64,000 bases of DNA from Cryobacterium sp. (GCF_025463825.1 NZ_JAODBG010000119.1:85177-149176); one strand, 5' to 3'. Shown: positions 34,205-43,054, counted from the stretch's first letter. Made by a program: numbers and translations. Notes: generated by a model from the sequence alone, not told the origin.

Positions 34205-34444
34205 ATGACAGCGAAGAAACGCAGACCGACTATCAAGGAAGCCGGCGGGTTCACCGCGTGGCTGAACGGTCGCCTGTTGCCGATTATCGGCCCGCCGCCA
34301 CTGGGCCCCTACGACGACGAGGTCCCCGTGCAGGAGCGCCCGGTGGCCCGCTGCCCGCTCTGCGGAGCCCCCATGGCCGAGCACGACATCGACCGCAGCG
34401 GCGAACGTACCCAGCTGCGCTGTCCCCTTCCCACGGTCGACTAG
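34205..34444 (+). CDS. small zinc-ribbon-like protein under MarR control
   Basis: A 79-residue protein. A basic start (MTAKKRRPTIKEAGGF) and an AWLNGRLLPIIGPPPLGPYD segment lead to a probable zinc site: C50 and C53 (CPLC), then H60 and C73 (RCP). No family name is known to me. The start lies five bases from the second operator, so the message has almost no leader and no ribosome site beyond AACAAGT. Regulation by an OhrR-like sensor suggests a role in redox or antibiotic stress, which is inference. Confidence 0.72.
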   Translation: MTAKKRRPTIKEAGGFTAWLNGRLLPIIGPPPLGPYDDEVPVQERPVARCPLCGAPMAEHDIDRSGERTQLRCPLPTVD

Positions 34445-34482
34445 GTCGCAGCCGACCCCCGCGGCCAGGGTACGCGGGTGCG

Positions 34483-34522
34483 GCGCCGTTGCGCGGGTGG
34501 CGCGCCACCCGCGCCACGGCGC
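34483..34522. repeat. 40-base near-perfect palindrome
   Basis: The two 20-base halves are reverse complements with one mismatch; the inner 24 bases (34491-34514) are perfect with no loop. Lies between convergent genes. Confidence 0.85.
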
Positions 34523-34587
34523 TTGACCCGGGCGGCGCATCCGTCACCCGCGCAACGGCGCTTGACCCGCGCGGCGCATCCGTCACC
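34517..34587. repeat. 32-base direct repeat, two copies
   Basis: Copies at 34517-34548 and 34556-34587 differ at one base. Each begins CGGCGCTTGACCCG and ends GGCGCATCCGTCACC. The 13-mer GCGCATCCGTCAC also forms both arms of the hairpin at 44794-44831. Confidence 0.85.
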
Positions 34588-34591
34588 GGCG

Positions 34592-35599
34592 TCAGAACTG
34601 GGCGTCGATCTCCACCACGAGATCCCAGGCGCCCTCTTCGGCGTTGCTGAGCACCACGACGTCCAGGCCCGACTTCGGGTAGTGCCGTAGGATGCCGCTG
34701 GCACCGGCGTTGACGCCGTCCTTGTAGTACGAGCGCACCGTGCCGTTGTCGTCGAGGTCGAACTCGAGGCCGAAGCCGTACTTCACGTCGTCGTCATAGT
34801 CCACCTGCGGGGTGAAGAACTCCTCGGTGTACTCCTTGGAGAGCAACTGGCCGCCGCGCACCGCATTGAGGAAATTCATCAGGTCCCCGGCCGTCGTGTG
34901 CGCGCCGCTGTCGGGTGAGCCGATCGCCGGCGAGCTGTAGATGTTCGAGATCCAGCTGCCGTCCTCGCGGCGGTCCCAGCCCTCGGCCACCCGGTCCACG
35001 GCGTCCCGGCGGTCGAAGAAGCCGGAGTCGGCCATGCCCGAGCGGGCGAAAACCTCCTCGCGCACGTAGTCGCGGTAGGTCAGGCCCGACACCTTCTCCA
35101 CCGCCAGGCCGGCGAGGATGTAGCCGACGTTGCAGTCTTCGACCTGCACTCCGGGCGGGGCCAGTCTAGGCTTGTCGGCGAACAGCGGCAGGAAGTCGCG
35201 GGTTTCGACCAGCGAGTAGTTGGGCGTCGCCGCCCAGAACGCGTCGTAGTCCTCACCGGCTTCCTCATCGACGTCGTCGGCGATACCACTCGTGTGGGTG
35301 AGCAGATGCAGCAGGGTGACGTCGGTGCCGATGCTGCTGCCGCCGAGGTCCACATACTCGTGGATCGAGGCCTCAAGGTCGAGCCGGCCGGCATCCACCT
35401 GCTGCAGCACGGCGACGCTGGTGAAGAGCTTGGTGATCGACGCGGTGTCGAACCGGGTGTCCAGGGTGTTGGGCACCTTCCAGCGGGGGGTGGCGAACCC
35501 CCGGGCCGCCTCGAAGACGGTGCGGTCGCCATCGCGCACCAGCACCACTCCGGAAAAGTCGCTGTTGTCGAGAAAGGTCTGTATTGCCTGGGTATCCAC
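34592..35599 (-). CDS. serine hydrolase, beta-lactamase class C-like
   Basis: A 335-residue protein of the penicillin-binding-protein-like / esterase group. The S-x-x-K motif is S54-I-T-K57. The second motif, normally Y-x-N, reads D155-C-N157 (VEDCNVGY), so the general-base Tyr appears to be missing. The third motif is K-D-G (YYKDGVNAG). No signal peptide is present, so it is cytoplasmic, as in many small esterases of this family. It is convergent with the zinc-protein gene across a palindrome-rich gap. Confidence 0.85.
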   Translation of the reverse strand: MDTQAIQTFLDNSDFSGVVLVRDGDRTVFEAARGFATPRWKVPNTLDTRFDTASITKLFTSVAVLQQVDAGRLDLEASIHEYVDLGGSSIGTDVTLLHLLTHTSGIADDVDEEAGEDYDAFWAATPNYSLVETRDFLPLFADKPRLAPPGVQVEDCNVGYILAGLAVEKVSGLTYRDYVREEVFARSGMADSGFFDRRDAVDRVAEGWDRREDGSWISNIYSSPAIGSPDSGAHTTAGDLMNFLNAVRGGQLLSKEYTEEFFTPQVDYDDDVKYGFGLEFDLDDNGTVRSYYKDGVNAGASGILRHYPKSGLDVVVLSNAEEGAWDLVVEIDAQF

Positions 35600-35656
35600 C
35601 CTTCGAGCGTAGCGAACGGCGGCCGGTCACGCGGTGCCGGATCCGGCGGCGGCGGG

Positions 35657-36256
35657 TCAGTCGGTGCTGCGGGTACGCTTGGCCAGGGCCTTGAGGTCGA
35701 TCGCCGCGACGGCACGCATCCGCTCGGCACGCGCAGCCGCGTAGCCGGGCTGGCGCGGGTCGATCCTCTGGGCCAGGAGCCGGGTGGCGAGCGCCTCGTT
35801 GATCTCCTGCAGGGCATCCGCCCGCGCCTTATCCACCAGCTCGGCCACCCGCTCGTCGTCGGCGGCAAGGACGCGCAGCCGCTCGGCGACGTGATCGTGC
35901 AGGGTGCGCCGGCGGCCGAGCCGGATGACGTCGCGGCGTTTGTTCTCCACCTCCCGGCCCTTCCCGGTCTTGGTGGTGCGGGACAGGTAGGACCCGAGCC
36001 GTTCGACCCGGGTGGAATCCTCATCGTTCTGCCGGGCGACCTCGTGCAGTTCCCGCCGGGCCAGGGCCGCGTAGTCCGCGTCCGCGTAGTCGGTGTGCTC
36101 CCGCAGGGCACCCACGATGATGCGGTTCTTCAGCGCCATCCGCACGGCGGCGAGGGCGATGAGCATGCCCTCGTCCACGATCCGCTCGGTGGAGGGCGTG
36201 GGGGCGCGGGCGGCGGCGGTGCCGTCATCGGTCTCGTGCGAACCATTCGTGCCCAC
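35657..36256 (-). CDS. charged helical protein, unknown
   Basis: A 199-residue protein, rich in Arg, Glu and Ala and predicted mostly helical: ADYAALARRELHEVARQNDE, VENKRRDVIRLGRRR and ARAERMRAVAAIDLKALAKR. No membrane segment, Cys pair or catalytic motif is visible. It may be a coiled-coil or nucleic-acid associated protein. It starts 68 bp downstream of the DUF445 gene on the same strand. I do not recognise the family. Confidence 0.7.
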   Translation of the reverse strand: MGTNGSHETDDGTAAARAPTPSTERIVDEGMLIALAAVRMALKNRIIVGALREHTDYADADYAALARRELHEVARQNDEDSTRVERLGSYLSRTTKTGKGREVENKRRDVIRLGRRRTLHDHVAERLRVLAADDERVAELVDKARADALQEINEALATRLLAQRIDPRQPGYAAARAERMRAVAAIDLKALAKRTRSTD

Positions 36257-36324
36257 ACATTAAGTATGGCTCATCGCAAGGTCCGAAAACGGGGCACCCG
36301 AGGGCTGCCGGCCCGCCGGTCCGG

Positions 36325-37641
36325 TCAGAGCGCGAACAGGGCGGCGGCACCCTGGGCGAGCGAGAAGATCAGCAGCCCGGCGAGCGAGCCGACAACGGTG
36401 CCGTTGATGCGGATGAACTGCAGGTCCTTGCCCACCTGCAGTTCGATTTTCTCGGTGGTCTCGGCCGGGTCCCAGCGCTCCACGGTCTCGGTGATCACGC
36501 CGGCGATCTCGTGCCGGTACTTCTGCAGCACGTAGCCAGCCGCATCCGCCAGCCAGCGGTCGATGCGGGTGCCGAGGTGCTCGTCGCCGGCCAGCCGCGC
36601 ACCCACGTCGAGCACCGTGGAGGTGATACCGGTGCGTAGCGCGCTCTCCGGGTCGGCCAGGGCCACGACCAGCGATTCCTTGAGCGACTCCCAGGCCTCG
36701 CCGGCGAATTCGCGCAGCTTGGCATTGTCGACCAGTTCGAGCTTGAGCATCTCGACCCGCTCGATCATCGGCGCATCGTGCTGCAGGTCGTCCATCAGCT
36801 CGGCCAGGTAATGATCGATGGCCTCGCGCAGCGGATGCTCGGGGGTGCCCTGCACCGTCGACACGAACACCAGGACCTCCCGGTAGGCCCTGTCGTCGAC
36901 CATCTCGCCGACGAAGCCGGGCAGCCAGCGCGGCAGCCGGGTGGACACGGACTGGCCGAACGCCTCCGGGTGGGTCTCCAGCCAGCTCTGCGCCTTCTCG
37001 AGCAGCAGGTCCACGGCGGCGTGGTGCCGGCCCGCGGCGACCAGATGCTCGCCGAGCCGGCCCAGGCTGGGGCCCCACTGGGGCTCCAACAGGTGCTCGC
37101 GAGCGACACCCTCGAGCAGGTCCTTGATGTCGTCGTCACTGAGCAGGTCGAGCAGTCCGGTGCCGGCGTGCGAGATCTCGTCGGTGAGCCGACCTGCGTT
37201 GCCGGGCTGCGACAGCCAGGCGCCGAGCCGGCGAGAGATCCCGATCGATTCCAGCTTGCCGCGCACCACCGCGTCGGAGAGGAAGTTCGACTCCACGAAC
37301 TCGCCCAGGCTCGCGCCGATCTCGTCCTTGCGGTTGGCGATGATGTTGGTGTGCGGGATGCGCAGCCCCAGCGGGTAGCGGAACAACGCCGTGACCGCGA
37401 ACCAGTCCGCGATCGCCCCGACCATGCCGCCCTCTGCGGCGGCGCGCACATACTCCAGCCACGGGTAGCGCTCCTCCAGGGCGAAGGACACGGCGAAGAT
37501 CACCGCCATCGCCAGCAGCAGGCCCAGCGCCAGCCGCTTCATGCCGACGAGGGCGATCCGACGCTCCTCGTCGGCGGCGCTCAGCGGCGCCCGGGTTCCG
37601 CTCTGATGCGGGGTGGGAGTGCTCAGGGAGGGCAATGCCAT
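36325..37641 (-). CDS. DUF445 membrane-associated protein
   Basis: A 438-residue protein. N-terminal membrane segment LALGLLLAMAVIFAVSFAL (about 36-54) is followed by AAEGGMVGAIADWFAVTALF and IPHTNIIANRKDEIG, the conserved DUF445 signature. A long helical domain and a last membrane segment (VVGSLAGLLIFSLAQGAAAL) complete it. DUF445 (YheB/YtaF-like) proteins are widespread and have no known biochemical role. The gene may form a unit with the charged protein downstream. Confidence 0.88.
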   Translation of the reverse strand: MALPSLSTPTPHQSGTRAPLSAADEERRIALVGMKRLALGLLLAMAVIFAVSFALEERYPWLEYVRAAAEGGMVGAIADWFAVTALFRYPLGLRIPHTNIIANRKDEIGASLGEFVESNFLSDAVVRGKLESIGISRRLGAWLSQPGNAGRLTDEISHAGTGLLDLLSDDDIKDLLEGVAREHLLEPQWGPSLGRLGEHLVAAGRHHAAVDLLLEKAQSWLETHPEAFGQSVSTRLPRWLPGFVGEMVDDRAYREVLVFVSTVQGTPEHPLREAIDHYLAELMDDLQHDAPMIERVEMLKLELVDNAKLREFAGEAWESLKESLVVALADPESALRTGITSTVLDVGARLAGDEHLGTRIDRWLADAAGYVLQKYRHEIAGVITETVERWDPAETTEKIELQVGKDLQFIRINGTVVGSLAGLLIFSLAQGAAALFAL

Positions 37642-37710
37642 GGGTCTGGTCGTTCCTCGTCGGTCCGGGGGCGCCGTTCAACGCGCTCCCGCCACCCTAA
37701 GCCGGGTCGC

Positions 37711-38660
37711 TCAGTCGGCGAAACCCGCCGGGGCGATTCCCCAGCGAACCACCCATTCCTCGCCGGGTGCCAGCCAGCGAAGGCCCCGGCCGGAGTTGAA
37801 GGCATCCGCCGGCGCCGTCATCGGCTCGATCGCGACGGCCTGGCCCAGCCGGGTGGTGTCGCCGGTGCGCACCGGGAAGATGCGGGGGGTGAAGACCTGC
37901 ACATCAGCCATGTTGTCGTCGCCCCACAGGGTGACCCGGCGGCCGTCCGGCGCGGTCAGCGAGTGTTCGCCGCGGCCGTCCTGGCTGATGACGCCGCCGA
38001 ACCCGTCGTCCAGGTCTAGGTCGCCGACCCGCGCGCCGGCGCGCAGGTCGAAGCGGGTGCCGGCCACCGGGGTCTCACCGATCGGGTTGAGCCGGTGGTC
38101 GACGTCGATGTGGCTGGTGGCGGCCAGAGTGAGCACCAGGTCTTCGGTGGGCACGTCACCGATCTTGAGGTACGGGTGCGTGCCGAGCGCCACCGGGGCG
38201 TCGTCGCCGCCGGCGTTGCTGATGGTGTGGGTGACGGCCAGGCCGTCGGCGGTGAGGGTGTAAGTGACCGTGGTGTCGAGCTGGTACGGGTAGCCGACCT
38301 GCGGGTACACCGTGGCCAGCAGGGTTACCGACTCGGCGCTCTGCGCCGCCGGCCGGTACGCGGTCACCGCGAGCAGGCCGTGGATCGCGTTCATCAGCAC
38401 CGGTTCGGTGATCGCGAGCAGGTGCCGCACGCCACCGTGGGTCCAGATGCCGTCCCGGATGCGGTTGGGCCAGGGCACCAGGACGGTCCCGGCACCCAGC
38501 GGCGGCACCCGGTCGGCGGCGAAGCCCTCCACTAGGTCTTGCCGTTCAGCGCATAGTCACGCAGCCCCGCGGCGACCTCGGTGATGGTCGCGGTGGCCGG
38601 TCCCTGCGGCGTGTCCATGCTGAGCAGGTACTGGGTTCCGGTGGCAGCGGGCAGCGGCAT
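37711..38660 (-). pseudogene. galM: aldose 1-epimerase (GalM) split by a frameshift
   Basis: Residues from the ATG at 38660 (ATGTQYLLSM; TATITEVAAGLRDYALNGKT) are the first 42 of an aldose 1-epimerase. They end in TAG at 38532-38534. The rest (EGFAADRVPPLGAGTVLVPW and onward to 37711) lies one frame over and could begin at a GTG that shares one base with that TAG. Adding one base in AAGACCTAG would join the parts as L-V-E-G-F. The downstream part keeps family motifs such as GTHPYLKIG and GIAPAGF near the end. It flanks the gal operon. It may be broken, a sequencing error, or translated by restart. Confidence 0.8.
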
Positions 38661-38710
38661 GGCGGCCTTTCGGGTTGGATGGTTCGTGAGGCGGGGTCGG
38701 TCGGCGCGAA

Positions 38711-39538
38711 TCAGTGCGGCTGCAGCACGGCGAGCCCCGCGTCTCGCAGCGGGACCAGGGTGGCCGGGTCGGCCGCCGCATCCGTCACCAGGGTGTCAAA
38801 GGCGGCCAGCGGGCCGATCCGGCCCAGGTGCACGTGCCCCAGTTTGAAACCGTCGGCCACCACGACCGACCGCGCCGCGGCGGCGAGCATGCGGGTTTTC
38901 ACGCCGGCCTCCGGCAGGTTGATGTTGGTGACGCCGCCGTCGACATCGACGCCGTTGCAGCCGATGAACGCCAGGTCGGCGTGCACCTGGCTGAGCACGG
39001 TGTGGGCGAGGGGGTCCACGAGCGAGTGCTGCAGCGGGCGGAGCGAGCCGCCCGTGACGATGACGGTGAAGCGCGGTATCGCCGGCTCAAGGGCGAGGGC
39101 GATGCTCAAGCCGTTGGTGATGACCACCACATCGGTGAGGTCGGTGCGCGCAACGAGCGCCCGGGCGACGGCGAGGGTGGTGGTTCCCACGTCGAGGATC
39201 ACACTCTGGCCGCTCGAGACCAGCGAGGCGGCGAGTTCACCGATCTGCTGCTTGGGGAGGACCGAGGAGACCAGGGCCTCCTCGAAGGAGAACTCGCGGT
39301 CCGGTCGGCCGACCGGGGCGAGTCCGGCCGGCACCGCTCCGCCGTGGATTCGGGTGAGGGAGCCGGCGCTCTCCAACTGGTCCAGGTCGGCCCGCGCGGT
39401 AACCCCGGACACCCCGAACGTGTCACTGAGCTCGCTCACGCGCACGAAACCGCGCTCGTGGACGAGTCGCTGGATCTGTTCACGGCGCTGGTGCGCCGGC
39501 AGCACGTCCCGGTCGGTCGGATGTTCCGCAGAAGCCAT
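38711..39538 (-). CDS. DeoR/GlpR-family repressor of the gal genes
   Basis: A 275-residue sugar-phosphate-responsive repressor. The helix-turn-helix (RREQIQRLVHERGFVRVSEL; FGVSGVTARADLDQLE) is followed by the DeoR sensor domain with LDVGTTTLAVARAL, VITNGLSIALAL and CNGVDVDGGVTN. It is divergent from galT across 84 bp that contain two TACGCAA direct repeats (near 39570 and 39593), possible operator half-sites. I prefer the ATG at 39538; a TTG 14 codons upstream is possible. Confidence 0.9.
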   Translation of the reverse strand: MASAEHPTDRDVLPAHQRREQIQRLVHERGFVRVSELSDTFGVSGVTARADLDQLESAGSLTRIHGGAVPAGLAPVGRPDREFSFEEALVSSVLPKQQIGELAASLVSSGQSVILDVGTTTLAVARALVARTDLTDVVVITNGLSIALALEPAIPRFTVIVTGGSLRPLQHSLVDPLAHTVLSQVHADLAFIGCNGVDVDGGVTNINLPEAGVKTRMLAAAARSVVVADGFKLGHVHLGRIGPLAAFDTLVTDAAADPATLVPLRDAGLAVLQPH

Positions 39539-39622
39539 GGCTACATCTTCGCTTAGTTTGTCTTGCTTTTCAATACGCAAGAACTGGTTTCAGTTACGCA
39601 AATCGGCTAGCGTTGAGGGACC

Positions 39623-40819
39623 ATGACTCCCAGCACCCCGAACTTCGTCGCCGACCCCGGCATCACGCGCCAGGCCCACCTCCTGGCCGACGGGCGGGAC
39701 CTCATCTACTTCGATGACCCCGACACGACCCTGGCGCCTGACCGCGCCCCCGATCTGCGCGACCTCGCGCCGCGCCCGGCCACCGCCCGCATGCGCCAGG
39801 ACCCGCTCAGCGGCGAGTGGGTCTCCATCGCCGCCGCCCGTCAGAACCGGGTGTTCCTGCCGCCGGCGCACCTCGATCCGCTCGCACCGTCCACCCCGGA
39901 GAACCCGTCCGAGGTGCCCAGCAACTACGACGTGGCCGTGTTCGAGAACAAGTCGCCCTCGTTCGGGCCGTTGCTCACGGATGCCGACGCACCCGCCGGC
40001 CTCGACGACCTGCGCACGATCGGGCTGGGGCGCATCCGCACCTCGGTCGGCCGCTGCGAGGTCGTCTGCTTCAGCCCCGCCACCGAAGGGTCCTTCGGCA
40101 GCCTGTCGGTCACCCGGGCCCGCACCGTGATCGAGGCCTGGGCCGAGCGCACCCACGCGCTCTCCCAGATGCCCGGCATCGAGCAGGTCTTCCCGTTCGA
40201 GAACCGCGGCGAGGCCATCGGCGTCACCCTGCACCATCCGCACGGACAGATCTACTCGTACCCCTACGTCACCCCCCGCACCCAGCGGCTGATCGATTCG
40301 GTCGAGAGCTACGGCCCCACCCTGTTCGCCGACATCCTGGCCAGCGAACAGGCCGGCGACCGGGTCATCCTGCGCGGTGAACACTGGACCGCGTTCGTGC
40401 CGTTCGCGGCCCGCTGGCCCATCGAGGTGCACATGCTGCCGCACCGCCACGTCGCCGACTTCGCCGGCACCACCCTGGCCGAGCGCGACGAACTCGCGGT
40501 GCTCTACCGGCGGCTGCTGCGCGGCATCGACGCGCTCTACGCCACCGAGACCCCGTACATCGCCGCCTGGCATCAAGCGCCGGTGAATGCGCACCGCGAT
40601 GAGATCCGCCTGATGCTGCAGCTCACCAGCCCGCGCCGGGCCGAGGACAAGCTCAAGTACCTGGCCGGCTCCGAGGCCGCCATGGGCGCCTGGATCGGCG
40701 ACGTCACGCCCGAGCAGGCCGCCGCCAACATCCGCGCCGCCGTGGAGCGTTCCGACGCCGCCGACGCAACAGCAACAGCAACAGCAACAGAGAGCACCAC
40801 CGGAAAGGCTTCCTCGTGA
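39623..40819 (+). CDS. galT: galactose-1-phosphate uridylyltransferase
   Basis: A 398-residue Leloir-pathway enzyme. The catalytic H-x-H-x-Q is H205-P-H207-G-Q209 (HHPHGQIYSYPYV). NYDVAVFENKSPSFG and CFSPATEGSFGSLSVT are typical. At the place of the usual zinc pair C-P-x-C the sequence reads D85-P-L-A88, so that structural site seems lost. The C-terminus carries a four-unit GCAACA repeat coding Ala-Thr. The galK start overlaps the stop (GTGA). Confidence 0.95.
   Translation: MTPSTPNFVADPGITRQAHLLADGRDLIYFDDPDTTLAPDRAPDLRDLAPRPATARMRQDPLSGEWVSIAAARQNRVFLPPAHLDPLAPSTPENPSEVPSNYDVAVFENKSPSFGPLLTDADAPAGLDDLRTIGLGRIRTSVGRCEVVCFSPATEGSFGSLSVTRARTVIEAWAERTHALSQMPGIEQVFPFENRGEAIGVTLHHPHGQIYSYPYVTPRTQRLIDSVESYGPTLFADILASEQAGDRVILRGEHWTAFVPFAARWPIEVHMLPHRHVADFAGTTLAERDELAVLYRRLLRGIDALYATETPYIAAWHQAPVNAHRDEIRLMLQLTSPRRAEDKLKYLAGSEAAMGAWIGDVTPEQAAANIRAAVERSDAADATATATATESTTGKASS
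40766..40789 (+). repeat. GCAACA hexanucleotide repeat, four units
   Basis: Four perfect copies in the last codons of galT, coding four Ala-Thr pairs. Slippage here would change length without breaking the frame. Confidence 0.95.
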
Positions 40820-41976
40820 CCGAGAGTACCCAGACCATCCTGACCGGCTTCCGCGAACGGTACGAGCGCGAGGCCGATGGCCTGTGGTCCGGCCCCGGCC
40901 GGGTCAATCTGATCGGCGAACACACCGACTACAACGACGGCTTTGTCTTCCCGTTCGCGATCAACCGCAGGGCCGTCGTGGCCCTGGCCGTGCGCGACGA
41001 CCGGATACTGCGCGTCGCCAGTTCCTTCACCGAGGAGCTCGTCGAGATCTCGCTCGACGACCTCTCTCCCGAGACCGTGTCCGGCTGGTCGGCGTATCCG
41101 CTGGGCGTGGCGTGGGCGCTGGGCGTGCACGGCGCCGACCTGACCGCGGTGACTGGTTTCGACGCCTACATCGACTCCGATGTGCCGATCGGCGCCGGGC
41201 TGTCGTCTTCGGCCGCGATCGAGTGCGCCACCGCCGTGGCGCTGAACGAGGTCTGGAGCCTCGGCTTCGGCAAGCAGGTGCTCGTGCGGGTGGGACAGCT
41301 CGCCGAGAACCGGGTCGTCGGCGCCCCCACGGGAATCCTCGACCAGTCGGCGTCGATGCTCGGCCAGACCGATGCCGCCGTCTTCCTGGACTGCCGCAGC
41401 TTCGAGTCCGAGGTCATCCCGCTCGGCTTCGACGACGCCGGCCTCGAACTGCTCGTGATCGACACCAAGGTGACCCACGCGCACGCCACCGGCGGCTACG
41501 CCGACCGCCGCGCCTCGTGCGAGAAGGGCGCTGCCCTGATGGGCGTCGGATCGCTCCGCGACCTCACGGTCGACGACCTGCCCCGCGCCGTCGAGGTGCT
41601 CGACGATGAGACCTTCCGCCGGGTGCGGCACATCATTACCGAGAACCAGCGGGTGCTCGACACCGTGACGGTACTGCGCGAGCAGGGCCCGAGCGCGATC
41701 GGTTCGCTGCTGGATGCGTCGCACACCTCAATGCGCGACGACTTCGAAATCTCGGTGGCCGAACTCGACCTCGCCGTGGAGACGGCCCGTGCCGCTGGCG
41801 CCCTCGGCGCCCGAATGACCGGAGGCGGCTTCGGCGGCTCCGCCATCGCGCTGACCCCGCACGCGCTGATCCCCGCCGTGCAGCAGGCCGTGGCCGAGGC
41901 CTTCGCGGCCGCCGGCTACACCGCGCCCGACATGTTCGTGGTGCGCGCAGCGGCCGGGGCTGCTCGCCTGTCCTAG
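40816..41976 (+). CDS. galK: galactokinase
   Basis: A 386-residue GHMP kinase that phosphorylates galactose. The galactokinase signature lies at residues 26-39 (GPGRVNLIGEHTDY), the ATP loop at about 117 (PIGAGLSSSAAIE) and the third motif near the end (GARMTGGGFGGSAIAL). Start is a GTG overlapping galT. A terminator follows. Upstream divergent deoR is the probable regulator. Confidence 0.97.
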   Translation: MTESTQTILTGFRERYEREADGLWSGPGRVNLIGEHTDYNDGFVFPFAINRRAVVALAVRDDRILRVASSFTEELVEISLDDLSPETVSGWSAYPLGVAWALGVHGADLTAVTGFDAYIDSDVPIGAGLSSSAAIECATAVALNEVWSLGFGKQVLVRVGQLAENRVVGAPTGILDQSASMLGQTDAAVFLDCRSFESEVIPLGFDDAGLELLVIDTKVTHAHATGGYADRRASCEKGAALMGVGSLRDLTVDDLPRAVEVLDDETFRRVRHIITENQRVLDTVTVLREQGPSAIGSLLDASHTSMRDDFEISVAELDLAVETARAAGALGARMTGGGFGGSAIALTPHALIPAVQQAVAEAFAAAGYTAPDMFVVRAAAGAARLS

Positions 41977-42014
41977 CCCTCGATCGACGCCCCAGGCCGC
42001 GCGCCGGATTGCAC

Positions 42015-42051
42015 ACATCCCGCCCTCGTTTCGACAACGAAGGCGGGATGT
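42015..42051 (+). terminator. terminator after galK
   Basis: ACATCCCGCCCTCGTT pairs with AACGAAGGCGGGATGT (one C-A mismatch) across a 5-base loop, 38 bases past the galK stop. Confidence 0.85.
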
Positions 42052-42107
42052 CTGCAAACCAGCGTGAGCAACTCCTGGATGTCGGTGGTGCGGTAGACAC
42101 TGTGCGC

Positions 42108-42536
42108 ATGGACGAGCGACGACCGAAAATCGACGAAGTAATCTCGACCGTCTGTGGCGAGGCCGCCGGCCTCAGCACCGGCATCAAACGCAGGCGCACT
42201 CTGCAGGTCGAACGGGACCTGCGCGCCTTTATCGAAGCCGAGGCCGACCGATACCTCACGGATGACGAACGCACCATCCTCGCCGCTGAGCAGGAATTCG
42301 ATCCGACTGGCGCGGCCTGCCGTGCACTCGAGGCACGCTGTTCCGTGCCCGCCACGAGCTCAAGCGCGAACGGCGCGAGCAATCGTGGGCCAGGGAGGTG
42401 GCCAGGATGACGCCGAGAGAACGGGAGGGCATAGAGAGCCTGACAGATCGCCGAACTCACCGCACGCAAGCACGCGACGGTGGCGGCACAACCGGCATCG
42501 AACACCAGCGATCAGGAGCGGGACGCCCACGACTAG
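42108..42536 (+). pseudogene. unknown coiled-coil protein with two compensating frameshifts
   Basis: The ATG at 42108 opens MDERRPKIDEVISTVCGEAA, continuing to GAACRAL near 42330. The natural continuation, LFRARHELKRERREQSWARE and MTPREREGIESL, lies one frame over, and the end, QIAELTARKHATVAAQPAS to TAG at 42536, returns to the first frame. All three parts are charged, helical and codon-typical. A single gene with two opposite single-base shifts therefore explains the region best. No family is recognised. Lower regularity of third positions than in neighbours suggests decay. Confidence 0.5.
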
Positions 42537-42571
42537 TCAACAACTGCACGGGCACCGGCAACCTTCGGAGA

Positions 42572-43054
42572 CTAGGCGGGCGGAACCACCGGGGTCGGGG
42601 TGCCACCGGTGAGGCGCAGCAGCTCGGCGAACGTGGTGGGGAACACCGTGTGCGCGTGGCCCGCGGCTGCCCACACCACCGGATAGCCCGCGAGGTCCTC
42701 GTCGACCAGGGTGCGAATCGGCGAGGGATGCCCTACGGGCGCAACCCCGCCGATCACCTGCCCGGTAGCCTCCTTCACGAGGTCCTTGGAGGCCCGGCCG
42801 ATGGTGCCGCCGAGCCGCTCCCCCAGCCAGGCCGTGTCCACCCGGTGCGCCCCGGAGGTGAGTACCAGCAGCGGTTCGCCGTCGAGGGTGAAAACCAGCG
42901 AGTTCGCGATCGCGCCCACCTCGATGCCGAGCGCCGCCGCGGCCGCGACCGCGGTGGTGGTGGCATCGTCGAACCAGCGGATCTCGGGGTCGACCCCCTG
43001 CTTGTTCAGCGCCAGGCGCACTCTGTCAACGGCCGGATGCGCGGTGTTCACCAT
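42572..43054 (-). CDS. ybaK: YbaK/EbsC-type aminoacyl-tRNA deacylase
   Basis: A 160-residue protein of the YbaK/ProX editing family that removes mischarged amino acids from tRNA. ANSLVFTLDGEPLLVLTSGA, then K-rich SKDLVKEATGQVIGGVAPVG and TVFPTTFAELLRLT, form the conserved core. The exact substrate (Cys-, Ala- or Pro-charged tRNA) cannot be told. Start MVNTAHPAVDRV is the first ATG of the frame. It is divergent from the carbonic-anhydrase gene across an AT-rich gap. Confidence 0.9.
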   Translation of the reverse strand: MVNTAHPAVDRVRLALNKQGVDPEIRWFDDATTTAVAAAAALGIEVGAIANSLVFTLDGEPLLVLTSGAHRVDTAWLGERLGGTIGRASKDLVKEATGQVIGGVAPVGHPSPIRTLVDEDLAGYPVVWAAAGHAHTVFPTTFAELLRLTGGTPTPVVPPA

